Below are positions 8,290-17,155 of a DNA stretch of 64,000 nucleotides, one piece after another. The position numbers and the translations under genes were made by a program. Positions within the stretch are counted from its first letter, which is position 1; the number at the start of each line of letters is the position of its first letter. This DNA is from a bacterium. Lineage in GTDB: Bacteria; UBA8248. The stretch lies in contig JAJDYR010000030.1 of NCBI GenBank assembly GCA_022825065.1, positions 1-64,000 of the forward strand, written 5' to 3'. The notes beneath the pieces are model-generated. The model ran no database searches. It saw only the letters and a list, made by a program, of their open reading frames with translations, and was not told the DNA's origin.

Positions 8290-10514
8290 GCTTTCGCCTC
8301 CTGCGCAACGGCGAGAGGGAGTTCGACGATGAAGGTGGCGCCCGTCCCCCCCTCGCTCTCGAAGTGGATGCTCCCGTTGTGCTCGGTGATGATTTGCCGG
8401 CTCAACACGAGGCCGAGGCCGGTTCCGTTCGCCTTCGTCGTGAAAAACGGCGTGAACAAAGAGGCCTGCTCCTCGAGGCTGATGCCCTTGCCGCTGTCCG
8501 ATATCCGGATGGCGAGGTGTTGATTCTCCAGTTCGGTTTTCACGAGCAGGCGGCCGCCGTCGGGCATCGCGTCGAAGCCGTTCAAGATGAGATTCTGAAT
8601 GGCGACGCGCATTTGCGTTTCATCCAGGATGACCTCGGGGATATCTCTTTCGAACTCCTTTTCGATCCGGATCTTCCTGCTCGCCGCCACTTCCGCGTGC
8701 AGGTCCAGCAAATCCACGAGCATCTCGTTGCAGTCGATGGGCGTCTTCTCCAGACTGGGCATCCGCACGAACTTGAGATAATCGGCCGTCACCTGGCTGA
8801 GGATGTCCACTTCCGCCCTGACGGATTTGAGCAGCGTCCATGCCTCGGCGGTGTCCGATTCCTTGAATTGCGACAACTCATCGCCGAGCAATTCCGAGTT
8901 CAGGCTGATGGCCGAGAGGGGATTGCGTATGGAATGCGCCACCTGCTCGCTCATCTTTCCGACGATCGAGAGCCTGTCGCGGTGGAGAACCTCTTTTTCG
9001 AGCGCCTTGCGCCCGGTCACGTCCTTCAAATACAAAATCACCTGAAGCGTCGCTCCCGAGGCGTCGAGAATCGGATAGGTATAGTATTCCATATCCATCC
9101 GTCGCTCATCTTCCCACGAAATCGACTTTTCGATAAATCCCGGCTCGCCGGTCGCGAACGTATCGACCACGATGGAGCGTTCGACGAACGACTCCGGCAC
9201 CGCGCTGAGCGGCGTTCTCTCCCATTTCTGATCCAGCAAATCGGACGTCTCGCGCCCGAAGAGCCTTCCCATCGAGCGATTGAGCATCCGGATGCGGAAA
9301 TCCCTGTCCAGAATGCCGATGGCGTCCGTGATGCCGTCGAACAGCGCCTGAAGCCGCCTGTTGCTCTCCAGCACCTGTTCGGACCAGTGGATCCTGTCCT
9401 CGGCCCGTATGCGCCTGCGCTCGCGATCGAGTATCAAGAGAGCGGCCAGAACCAAGGCGATGAAACCGAAAGCCGTCAGGAGGAGACCCTTCCGGAACAG
9501 GCGTCCGATCAGTCCGACGAATTCGGTGGAGGGCGCCGTGAGGGCGAACGTCCACCTCTCTTTCCCTACGGGGAAGTTGCTGAAAGCCGTCAGGTACCGC
9601 AAGCGTTTTTCTTTATTCCCGGGTCTCAAGTCGAGATGCCAATCGAAGCCATTCACTTCTTTCTTCATGCGCCCGGCGAGTTTTTCCAGTCTTTCATCCC
9701 CCAACCCGCGCGCGAGGGTGGACAATCGAACCCCTTCCAGCCGGGGGATGCCCGGAGGGAGGAGGATTCTGCCCTCGCCGTCCACGAGCCACGCCCGCTC
9801 TCGGCCTCCCGATTGAACGGGCTCGACGAAGGCGCGCGCCAGATCCGTCATGGAAATCTGCGCGTAGAGCCAGTCACGCTTTCGCCGCGCTTCTTCCCCA
9901 TCGGCCCCATCCCCCTTGGGCGCCACGGGCACCGCCGCGAACAGGGAGGAGACCCTTTGGGCCTCGTCGCGAATCACGAGGAGACAGGCGCCCTGCGCCC
10001 AGGGGCAGTTCGCCAGTTTTTCGAGGTATTCCCCGGGAATCGTGGCGATCTGCTGACCCGCTCCCTGCAAGTAGCCCAGTTCGCTCACGCGAAACCTTCC
10101 GCCAAGCCTTTCGTACAGCCCCATCATCACCGCCATTCGTCCGGGATGATCTGGCTCGATGGTGCGCAGGAAACCCGCGCTGTAGCGCAAAGACGCCGTG
10201 AGCGCCTCCAGGAACGAGGCGATCCGGTCACCGGCCTGCTCCACGAGAAGAAGCTGGCGGCGGTTGGACCTCTCCTCGGTTTCGGCCTTGGTGTCCGCGT
10301 AGAGACGATAGGAGAGAAAACTCAACAACACTATCAGAACGAACGTCGCGCTTATCGTGCAGTACTGGAACTTCCGGTTCGCCCGGCGCGACCGGGCGAT
10401 GCGCGAGCGCGCCGAATCCCCGGCTTCATAGACCGACCCCGGGCGCGGCGGCGTCCGCCGCCCGAACCATCGTCTCAAATTCACCCGAATGGCCCTCGTC
10501 CATGCGTTCGGCAT
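8286..10514 (-). CDS. Membrane sensor histidine kinase
   Basis: This 742-residue kinase has a basic cytoplasmic N-terminus, a transmembrane segment at about 53-72, and a periplasmic sensor region of about 260 residues. A second transmembrane segment follows near 337-362, then a PAS domain (about 388-505), HisKA with the phospho-His in HSIRNPLSAI, and a HATPase domain with N, G1 (ISDSGKGI) and G2 (GTGLGL) boxes. The architecture resembles NtrB/ZraS-type partners of sigma-54 regulators. The ligand is unknown. It is transcribed with the regulator and divergently from hrcA. Confidence 0.93.
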   Translation of the reverse strand: MPNAWTRAIRVNLRRWFGRRTPPRPGSVYEAGDSARSRIARSRRANRKFQYCTISATFVLIVLLSFLSYRLYADTKAETEERSNRRQLLLVEQAGDRIASFLEALTASLRYSAGFLRTIEPDHPGRMAVMMGLYERLGGRFRVSELGYLQGAGQQIATIPGEYLEKLANCPWAQGACLLVIRDEAQRVSSLFAAVPVAPKGDGADGEEARRKRDWLYAQISMTDLARAFVEPVQSGGRERAWLVDGEGRILLPPGIPRLEGVRLSTLARGLGDERLEKLAGRMKKEVNGFDWHLDLRPGNKEKRLRYLTAFSNFPVGKERWTFALTAPSTEFVGLIGRLFRKGLLLTAFGFIALVLAALLILDRERRRIRAEDRIHWSEQVLESNRRLQALFDGITDAIGILDRDFRIRMLNRSMGRLFGRETSDLLDQKWERTPLSAVPESFVERSIVVDTFATGEPGFIEKSISWEDERRMDMEYYTYPILDASGATLQVILYLKDVTGRKALEKEVLHRDRLSIVGKMSEQVAHSIRNPLSAISLNSELLGDELSQFKESDTAEAWTLLKSVRAEVDILSQVTADYLKFVRMPSLEKTPIDCNEMLVDLLDLHAEVAASRKIRIEKEFERDIPEVILDETQMRVAIQNLILNGFDAMPDGGRLLVKTELENQHLAIRISDSGKGISLEEQASLFTPFFTTKANGTGLGLVLSRQIITEHNGSIHFESEGGTGATFIVELPLAVAQEAKA

Positions 10515-10620
10515 CGGCTTCCCTTAGAATATCGGCGGCTTTCGCTCAGCCTCGGCGCCGGGCGCCGGAGTTTTGCGTTTCCGGCTCTGAAAACCGCTAC
10601 CCCGCCCCGGCGCCGCCCGC

Positions 10621-10649
10621 TTGACACGGGGAAAATCCCCCCATATCTT
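10621..10649 (+). promoter_or_regulatory. Sigma-70-type promoter of hrcA
   Basis: A perfect -35 TTGACA (10621-10626) is separated by 17 bp from TATCTT (10644-10649). The predicted start near 10656 falls at the edge of the CIRCE operator, the usual arrangement for HrcA repression. Confidence 0.85.
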
Positions 10650-10656
10650 GAACAAA

Positions 10657-10683
10657 TTAGCACTCCATGCGCCGGAGTGCCAC
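10657..10683 (+). promoter_or_regulatory. CIRCE operator (HrcA binding site)
   Basis: TTAGCACTC, 9-bp spacer CATGCGCCG, then GAGTGCCAC. This matches the CIRCE consensus TTAGCACTC-N9-GAGTGCTAA with two mismatches in the right arm. It lies just after the -10 box and before hrcA, so HrcA should autoregulate. Confidence 0.93.
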
Positions 10684-10727
10684 ACCAAAATTCAGCGCGA
10701 AAGACGCCTCACCGGGAGACTCGCGAT

Positions 10728-11780
10728 ATGGACGCCCTGGAACTTGCCCAGAGAAACCGGGAAATCCTGCGCGCCATCATCAACATTTTCGTGGATACCG
10801 GCGAACCCGTGGGGAGCCGCACGCTCTCGAAGTACACGGACATCGCCCTGAGCCCCGCCACCATCCGCAACATCATGAGCGACCTGGCCGACGCGGGCTT
10901 TCTCACCAAGCCCCACATTTCCTCCGGCAGGCTCCCCACCGACCTGGGGTATCGCGTGTTCGTCGACGACCTGATGGATTCGCACACCCTCACGAGCGAG
11001 GAGCAGGAGTCCATGAGCCTCGGCGCCTCCGCGCAGGCCGCTCAAATCGAACAGGTGCTCGCGCAGGCCACCCGCATACTTTCGGAACTCACCAACACGG
11101 CGGGGCTCGTGCTCCTGCCCGCAGGGGAGCAGCTCCACTTCAAGCACATCAACTTCGTGAAGATGTCGGAAGAAAAGACCCTGGCCGTCATCGTCTCCAT
11201 GAGCGGGGTGGTGCAAAACCGCGTCATCCCGACCGAAACCCCCATCGACCAGGAAGAGTTGAACAGGATTTCGAACCTCCTGAACGAGGAGTTCAGCGGC
11301 CTCGCCCTGAGGGACGTGCGCGAGAAGATTATCCAGAAAATGGCCCATGCGCGGGAGGGCCTCGACACCCTCTACCGGCAGGCCCTCGAACTCAGCAAGG
11401 AGGCGCTCTCGGAATCCGAAGTTGCGCAGGAACCTCTGTTCGTGGAAGGGGCCTCGCGCGTGTTCTCGCAGCCTGATTTCGCCACCAACGCGGAAAAGCT
11501 CCAGTCCCTCTACCGCACGTTCGAGGAAAGGGAAAAACTCGTGCGCCTGCTGGACAAGTGCCTGGGCTCCTCGGACATCACCATTCTCATCGGCTCGGAG
11601 AACGACTTCGAGGAAATGAAGGATTGCAGCGTCGTCGCCCAGCGCTACTACATGGACGACCGCCCGCTGGGCAGCATCGGCATCATCGGCCCCAAGCGGA
11701 TGCGCTACGACCGCGCCGTCTCGCTCGTGGAATGGACGGCGGATTCGGTGTCGAAATTCCTCTCCTCGGGAAAACGATAG
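10728..11780 (+). CDS. hrcA: Heat-inducible transcription repressor HrcA
   Basis: This 350-residue repressor of class I heat-shock genes binds CIRCE as a dimer. The N-terminal winged helix includes VDTGEPVGSRTLSKY and LSPATIRNIMSDL, with the IDTP-free linker typical of the family. A GAF-like core follows, with LPAGEQLHFKHINFVKM, and the C-terminus contains SIGIIGPKRMRYDRAVSLVE, a family hallmark. The start ATG has GGGAG nine bases upstream. A strong promoter and CIRCE precede it, and dnaJ follows 49 bp later. grpE and dnaK are absent from this locus. Confidence 0.96.
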   Translation: MDALELAQRNREILRAIINIFVDTGEPVGSRTLSKYTDIALSPATIRNIMSDLADAGFLTKPHISSGRLPTDLGYRVFVDDLMDSHTLTSEEQESMSLGASAQAAQIEQVLAQATRILSELTNTAGLVLLPAGEQLHFKHINFVKMSEEKTLAVIVSMSGVVQNRVIPTETPIDQEELNRISNLLNEEFSGLALRDVREKIIQKMAHAREGLDTLYRQALELSKEALSESEVAQEPLFVEGASRVFSQPDFATNAEKLQSLYRTFEEREKLVRLLDKCLGSSDITILIGSENDFEEMKDCSVVAQRYYMDDRPLGSIGIIGPKRMRYDRAVSLVEWTADSVSKFLSSGKR

Positions 11781-11829
11781 ACAAAAAAGCGCTTTCAACC
11801 CCAAGTTCCCCGGCGGAGGTCATGATTCC

Positions 11830-12915
11830 TTGAAGGTCACCGACGCCCTGAAGATTCTGGGGCTGGAGAAAAACCCCTCGGGGTCCCAACTCAAAAGCGC
11901 CTACAAGAAGCTGGCGCTCGAATTCCACCCGGACAGAAACCCCGGCGACCCCGAAGCCGAAAGGCGCTTCAAGCAGATCGTCATCGCCCACGAAACCCTG
12001 AAAAACCCGAAACGCTCCGCCGACCGCGCTACCCCTCGGGGGCGGAAATCGGCGCGCCAAAGAGGCGAGTACGAGGAAAAATGGGAGGACATCTTCTCCC
12101 ATATCTTCCGGAGCGCGCGTGAACCGGAGGATGAGAAAAAACCCAAGTCTCGGGACTTGCACGCCCAGATAGAAGTGACGCTCGAGGAATTGACGCGGGA
12201 CTCCGAAAAAGAGGTCTCCGTTTCGCGCCGCGTCCGCTGCGCCTCATGCGAAGGAAACGGCGCTGAACCGGGCGCGCGGGTGGGCGCCTGCCCGGCGTGC
12301 AAGGGCGCGGGCGAGGTTCGCTACAAGCAGGGACTCGCGGAGTTGTGGGTTCCCTGCTCCGCTTGCGACGGGAGCGGTGAGCACACGGGCGAGGCGTGCC
12401 GGGTCTGCGGGGGAGAGGGCGTCACGAGCAGGCGGGAGAGTCTGAAAGTAGCGATTCCCGCCGCGGCTAAAGAGGGCGCTCAGATCAAGCTCAAGGGCAA
12501 GGGCGATGAGGACGCGCGCACCGGCGAGGCGGGAGACCTCATCGTCACGGTGCGCGCGGCGCCCCACCCCATATTCAGCAGAGATGACAACGACATTCTC
12601 TTCGACCTGCCGGTGAGCTTCTCCCAGGCCGCGCTCGGCCACGAAGCCACAGTACCCACGCTCAGGGGAACGCGGAGGCTCAAGATCCCCGCGGGAACCC
12701 AGTCGGGCCGGGTGTTTCGCCTGCAAGGAGAGGGTCTCTCGCCGGCGGGCGGACGCAACACGGGCGACCTGCTCATCCGCGTGCTCATCGAAACGCCCAC
12801 CAAGCTCAGCGAGCGACAGCGCGAAATGCTGGCCGAGTTCCAGGAAATATCCTCGCCGTCCACCCACCCGCGGAGGCGGAGGTTTCTCGATAAAATGAAA
12901 TCCCTTCTCGAATAA
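11830..12915 (+). CDS. dnaJ: DnaJ/Hsp40 co-chaperone lacking the G/F-rich linker
   Basis: This 361-residue J-protein stimulates DnaK ATPase. The J domain (about 1-65) contains the HPD tripeptide (LEFHPDRNPGD). Four CxxCxGxG-type zinc repeats occupy about 137-205 (CASCEGNG, CPACKGAG, CSACDGSG, CRVCGGEG), followed by the C-terminal substrate-binding domains. The Gly/Phe-rich linker normally after the J domain is replaced by a charged Arg/Lys/Glu segment. The start is TTG at 11830, with GGAGGT nine bases upstream; the nearby ATG at 11822 runs into a stop after three codons. It is the second gene of the hrcA operon. Confidence 0.92.
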   Translation: MKVTDALKILGLEKNPSGSQLKSAYKKLALEFHPDRNPGDPEAERRFKQIVIAHETLKNPKRSADRATPRGRKSARQRGEYEEKWEDIFSHIFRSAREPEDEKKPKSRDLHAQIEVTLEELTRDSEKEVSVSRRVRCASCEGNGAEPGARVGACPACKGAGEVRYKQGLAELWVPCSACDGSGEHTGEACRVCGGEGVTSRRESLKVAIPAAAKEGAQIKLKGKGDEDARTGEAGDLIVTVRAAPHPIFSRDDNDILFDLPVSFSQAALGHEATVPTLRGTRRLKIPAGTQSGRVFRLQGEGLSPAGGRNTGDLLIRVLIETPTKLSERQREMLAEFQEISSPSTHPRRRRFLDKMKSLLE

Positions 12916-13032
12916 AGTGGCCCGGGCCGCCTTGTTGCCCTCTCGAATTCCTGCTACATAACTCATCCAGAAATCGAAATTCACCGCACAATTCAATATA
13001 CCCTCGTACATCAGACACAGGAGCATCCTACA

Positions 13033-14118
13033 TTGTCGAATCAAGCACGCATCGATGAGTTCATCGAGAAGACGCAAGCACTGAACGGCAAGCCCGTGCG
13101 CGAGCGCGAGGCGTGGAACAACGAGGCGAGCGCAGACGCCATCCGCCATTTCGCCTACGGCATCGACGACGACAACCCGCTCTGGCTGGACGCCGGATAC
13201 GCTTCGGGCACATCCCACCAGGGCATCATGGCGCCGCCCGCGTTCCTGGTGTCGGTCCTCTACCCGATACTCCACGGCGCGCCCATGGAGGTTCCCCTTT
13301 CCTCCTTGATCGGGGGCGTGGAATTCGAGTGGGAAAAACCCGTCTCCCGGGGAACCAAGCTCCGCGCGGAGTCGGTCCAGAAAGACTCTTTCGTCAAGAC
13401 CAACAAGGCGGGCCGGCAGCTCATCTTCATCATCTCGGAGTGCACCTACTGGAACGAGGCGGATGAGGTCGTCGCCAGAGGCATCGGCACGATGATCCGC
13501 ACCTTGCAGGAGGGAAACGCGCTCCTCTACGAGAGGCCCGTCAAGAAGTATGACGAGGCGGAATTCGCAGAAATCGAAAACGCCTACCAGGCGGAGGAAA
13601 GACGAGGGGGCGAGAAGCGCCGCTTCGCGGACGTATCGGTCGGCGATGAACTCCCGCCCATGCTTCGCGGCCCCCTCACCATCGGCGACATGGTGGCCTG
13701 GAACGCGGGCAACGGCCCCTCCTACAAGGCGGGCAGGCGCGGCTATCTCGACCTCAAAAAGGCGCCGCACAACGCCGTCCTGATTCCCCAGATCGGGATC
13801 CAGGTGAAAAACTCCCAGCAGCACGAGGACTTCAACCTCGCTTCGGGGCGCGGGATGCCCGGGCCCTTCGACAACGGCGTCATGCGCTTCGCCTGGGTGA
13901 GCCCCTTCATCACGAACTGGATGGGGGACGACGCGTTCCTGAAGAACCTCTACGTCCAGGTGCGCCGCCCCATGATCTACGGCGACACCATCTGGCACAA
14001 GGGGGAGGTGATCGAGAAGAACGAGGCCGACCGCACCGTGAAGGTGGAGATCACCGGAACGAACCAGGAGGGCGAGCTGGCGACGGCGGGCTCGGCCGTC
14101 GTCCGCCTGCCGGAGTAA
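13033..14118 (+). CDS. MaoC-like / FAS1-like dehydratase domain protein
   Basis: This 361-residue protein has two hotdog halves: an N-terminal FAS1-like dehydratase domain (about 25-170) and a C-terminal MaoC-like half (about 200-350, with DVSVGDELPPMLRGPLTIGD). This architecture is found in (R)-specific enoyl-CoA hydratases and mesaconyl-CoA hydratase-type enzymes. The substrate is not determinable here. The start is TTG with AGGAG nine bases upstream. It lies 117 bp after dnaJ and 13 bp before prmA. Confidence 0.8.
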   Translation: MSNQARIDEFIEKTQALNGKPVREREAWNNEASADAIRHFAYGIDDDNPLWLDAGYASGTSHQGIMAPPAFLVSVLYPILHGAPMEVPLSSLIGGVEFEWEKPVSRGTKLRAESVQKDSFVKTNKAGRQLIFIISECTYWNEADEVVARGIGTMIRTLQEGNALLYERPVKKYDEAEFAEIENAYQAEERRGGEKRRFADVSVGDELPPMLRGPLTIGDMVAWNAGNGPSYKAGRRGYLDLKKAPHNAVLIPQIGIQVKNSQQHEDFNLASGRGMPGPFDNGVMRFAWVSPFITNWMGDDAFLKNLYVQVRRPMIYGDTIWHKGEVIEKNEADRTVKVEITGTNQEGELATAGSAVVRLPE

Positions 14119-14131
14119 ATCGCGAGAGCCT

Positions 14132-15010
14132 GTGACGAAAAAATGGCTCGAACTCATCATCGAGGTTTCCGAGGCCCTGGCCGAGGACGCCTCCGCCCGG
14201 ATACTGGAGGCGGGCGCTTCCGCCGTGGAAGAGCGGGATGGCGCTACGGGCGCATCCGTGCTCATCACGCACATCACTTTTGAGGACGGCGCGACCAAAA
14301 AACTCCGTTCGATAGAAGCGCTGCTCGCCACGCTGGGCGTCGGGAAGAGCGCCATCACGTTAAAAAATATCGAAGACCAGGACTGGATCGCCCAGTCGCG
14401 CGGCCATTTCAAGGGCGAAGCCTACGGGGAGAGACTCTGGGTGCGGCCACCCTGGGATGAGAGCGAGACGCCACAGGGGCGCGTCGAGTTGCTCATCGAA
14501 CCCGGCCTCGCCTTCGGCACGGGCAGACACCCCTCCACACACCTGGCCCTCCTCGCAATCGAACGCATGTGCGCCCGGAACCCTCCCGAGCGCATGGTGG
14601 ACTTAGGATCCGGTTCCGGCATCCTGGGCGTCGCCGCCCTGCTCTACGGCGCAAGGCGCGTAACGGCGTTCGATCTGGACCCGAAAGCCGTGGAGGAGAC
14701 CATCGCCTTGGCGGAGCGGAACGGGGTGGGAGATCGCATGACGGCGCTGGGCACGACGCTCACGCCGACTGCGCTTGGAGAATGGTGGGGCCAGGTGGAT
14801 TTCATCGCGGCGAACATTTTTTTGGACGCCTTGAGGGAACTCGCGCCGCTCATTCACGGGGCGCTCGCGCCTCGGGGCCGGGCCGTTCTCGCAGGGATAG
14901 GCTACGAGGGGGCGGAAACCCTCGCCCGCATCTACGAAGAAGCCGGTTTCAGGGTCGAGACGACGAACCAGATCGAGGAGTGGGCGAGCATCGAGGTCAT
15001 AAAACCATGA
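14132..15010 (+). CDS. prmA: Ribosomal protein L11 methyltransferase
   Basis: This 292-residue class I SAM-dependent methyltransferase trimethylates ribosomal protein L11. The N-terminal L11-recognition domain ends with the linker IEDQDWIAQSR, the conserved tryptophan region. GLAFGTGRHPSTHL and the SAM motif VDLGSGSGILGVAALLYGA follow, then FIAANIFLDAL in place of the usual NPP-type NI(L)A loop. The start is GTG. The final codon overlaps the ATG of rsmE, a pairing widespread in bacteria. Confidence 0.94.
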   Translation: MTKKWLELIIEVSEALAEDASARILEAGASAVEERDGATGASVLITHITFEDGATKKLRSIEALLATLGVGKSAITLKNIEDQDWIAQSRGHFKGEAYGERLWVRPPWDESETPQGRVELLIEPGLAFGTGRHPSTHLALLAIERMCARNPPERMVDLGSGSGILGVAALLYGARRVTAFDLDPKAVEETIALAERNGVGDRMTALGTTLTPTALGEWWGQVDFIAANIFLDALRELAPLIHGALAPRGRAVLAGIGYEGAETLARIYEEAGFRVETTNQIEEWASIEVIKP

Positions 15011-15777
15011 CGCGCGACGGGCTGCGGCTTTTCTACGTTCCAACCGAGGCGGTCCAGGGCGAACAGGTCGTTCTCGGCGCGGAGGAATCCGCGCACATCC
15101 GCCGCGTCCTCAAGATGGGGGCAGGCGCAATCTGCCGCGCCGCGACGGAGGATGGACGCGAATACAAGGTGGAGCTTACGGAAATAGGCGACAGGCGGAG
15201 CGTCGGCAAAATCATCGAACGCCTGCCAGGAAGACCGCCCTCGCCCCTGTCGATCGCCCTGGGCCTCCCCCTGCTCAAAGGGGAGCGTTTCGAATGGGTG
15301 CTCCAGAAAGGCTGCGAACTGGGCGCCGATGCGTTTTATCCGCTCGCGCTCGAGCGGTGCGAGGTCAGGATTCAGGAGAAAAGGCGCGCGGAGCGCCACA
15401 GGCGTTGGCGGCGCATCGTCCTGGAAGCCGCCAAGCAGTGCGACCGCGTGCCCCCGCCCGCAGCGCATCCGCTCGGAGGGCTGGAAGGGTTTCTCTCCGC
15501 GACGGAGGATTTCGACCTCAAAATCTTAGGATTCCTGGGAGAAGACGCGCTTCCGGCCAAAGAGGCGCTATCGCGCGAGACTGGAGGCAAAACCACCGCG
15601 CCGCTTCGCGTCGCCATCCTGACCGGTCCCGAGGGCGACCTGACGAGCGAGGAGGCGGAAAGAGCAATGGCGTGCGGCTTTCTGCCGGTGTCATTAGGCC
15701 CCAGAATCCTGCGCGCGGACACAGCGCCCGTCTCTCTCCTCACCATCGCGCAGCACGCCCTGGGCGACATGGGCTGA
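15007..15777 (+). CDS. rsmE: 16S rRNA (uracil1498-N3)-methyltransferase
   Basis: This 256-residue SPOUT-fold enzyme methylates U1498 of 16S rRNA. Visible hallmarks are EESAHIRRVLKMGAGA in the N-terminal PUA-like domain, KGERFEWVLQKGCELGAD, and the C-terminal knot with ILTGPEGDLTSEE and LGPRILRADTAPV. The ATG at 15007 overlaps the prmA stop by 4 bp, so translation is coupled. Confidence 0.95.
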   Translation: MTRDGLRLFYVPTEAVQGEQVVLGAEESAHIRRVLKMGAGAICRAATEDGREYKVELTEIGDRRSVGKIIERLPGRPPSPLSIALGLPLLKGERFEWVLQKGCELGADAFYPLALERCEVRIQEKRRAERHRRWRRIVLEAAKQCDRVPPPAAHPLGGLEGFLSATEDFDLKILGFLGEDALPAKEALSRETGGKTTAPLRVAILTGPEGDLTSEEAERAMACGFLPVSLGPRILRADTAPVSLLTIAQHALGDMG

Positions 15778-15792
15778 TAAGTCCTCTAATGT

Positions 15793-15821
15793 TTGACACC
15801 TTTTTCGCGCCGCCTTAGGTT
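15793..15821 (+). promoter_or_regulatory. Candidate promoter of purD
   Basis: A perfect TTGACA (15793-15798) lies 17 bp upstream of TAGGTT (15816-15821). The -10 box is weak. The site falls in the 76-bp gap between rsmE and purD. Confidence 0.45.
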
Positions 15822-15853
15822 GTGGGCATCACCATTATCCAAGGGAACACCCG

Positions 15854-17134
15854 ATGAAGGTCATCATTGTCGGCGGGGGCGGGCGCGAGCACGCCCTGGC
15901 CTGGAAGCTCAGCCGAAGCCCGGACGTGGAGGAAGTCGTCTGCGCGCCCGGCAACGCGGGCACAGCACATGTCGGGCGGAATGTATCCATTGGCGCTGAG
16001 GACATCGCGGGCCTCCTCTCGCTGGCGAAAGAAGAATTTCCGGGCCTGGTCGTCGTCGGCCCCGAAGCCCCTCTCGCCCTGGGGCTGGTGGATCAACTCG
16101 AAGCGCTCGGTATCCCGGCGTTCGGCCCATCCGCCGAGGCCGCGCGCATCGAGGCGAGCAAGGCGTTCTCCAAGGCCCTGATGGACGAGGCGGGAATCCC
16201 CACCGCCGCCTACGGCGTTTTCGAGGACGCGAGCGCAGCCAGGGATTTCGTCTCCGAGCGCGGCGGCGCGTGGGCGGTGAAGGCCGACGGCCTGGCCGCG
16301 GGCAAGGGCGTGCTCCTTTGTCCCGACGCGGCAAGCGCGCACGAAGCGATATCCCAAATCATGGAGGAAAGAGCCTTCGGCGATGCGGGCGACAGATGCG
16401 TGGTCGAGGAATTTTTAGAGGGCGAGGAGGCGAGCTTTCTCGCCTTCGCGGACGGGGAAACCGCGCTCCCGATGGCCTCCGCGCAGGATCACAAGGCTAT
16501 CGGCGAGGGCGACACCGGCCCCAACACGGGCGGCATGGGCGCTTATTCGCCTGCGCCCGTGCTCTCGGGCGTTTTAGAGGAACGCGCCCTCGAAACCGTG
16601 GTCAAGCCCGCCATCCGCGCCATGGCGAGGCGGGGCACCCCCTACCGGGGGATTCTCTACGCCGGCCTCATGGTGCAGGGCGATGATTTGAAGGTGCTGG
16701 AATTCAACTGCCGCTTCGGCGACCCCGAATGCCAGCCGCTGCTCACCCGCATGGAGGGGGACTTGCTGCCCGTCCTCATGGCGTGCGTCGAGGGGCGGCT
16801 GCACGAGACGAGCATCCGCTACTCGAAAGACGCCGCGGTCTGCGTCGTCATGGCGGCGGGCGGCTACCCGGACGCCTACCGAAGGGGCGACGCGATTCAG
16901 GGAATCGGAGACGCCGACGCCCTGCCCGGCGTTCACGTCTTTCACGCAGGCACGAGCCTGAACGACGAAGGAGAAGTCGTCACCTCCGGCGGCCGCGTCC
17001 TGGGCGTCACCGCGCGCGGGCTGGACATCCGCGCCGCCATCGCGCGCGCCTATGAGGCATGCGACCTGATTTACTGGGAAGACGTCTATTTCCGAAAAGA
17101 CATCGGCGCCAAGGCTCTAAGGCGCCTGGGCTGA
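15854..17134 (+). CDS. purD: Phosphoribosylamine-glycine ligase
   Basis: This 426-residue ATP-grasp enzyme joins glycine to phosphoribosylamine in de novo purine synthesis. It begins MKVIIVGGGGREHALAWKLS and contains the family motifs VVVGPEAPLALGLVD, VKADGLAAGKGV and the purD signature region around EFNCRFGDPECQPLL. Length is typical. No other purine genes are adjacent. Confidence 0.97.
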   Translation: MKVIIVGGGGREHALAWKLSRSPDVEEVVCAPGNAGTAHVGRNVSIGAEDIAGLLSLAKEEFPGLVVVGPEAPLALGLVDQLEALGIPAFGPSAEAARIEASKAFSKALMDEAGIPTAAYGVFEDASAARDFVSERGGAWAVKADGLAAGKGVLLCPDAASAHEAISQIMEERAFGDAGDRCVVEEFLEGEEASFLAFADGETALPMASAQDHKAIGEGDTGPNTGGMGAYSPAPVLSGVLEERALETVVKPAIRAMARRGTPYRGILYAGLMVQGDDLKVLEFNCRFGDPECQPLLTRMEGDLLPVLMACVEGRLHETSIRYSKDAAVCVVMAAGGYPDAYRRGDAIQGIGDADALPGVHVFHAGTSLNDEGEVVTSGGRVLGVTARGLDIRAAIARAYEACDLIYWEDVYFRKDIGAKALRRLG

Positions 17135-17155
17135 TCTCCCGGCTGCCAATTCAAA

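Noticed and set aside
8364..10727. Upstream in-frame extension of hrcA
   Set aside because: It runs antisense to the histidine kinase. The promoter, CIRCE and ribosome site place the hrcA start at 10728.
12244..14412. Long minus-strand frame opposite dnaJ and the MaoC-like gene
   Set aside because: Shadow frame with low-complexity sequence and no homology signal.
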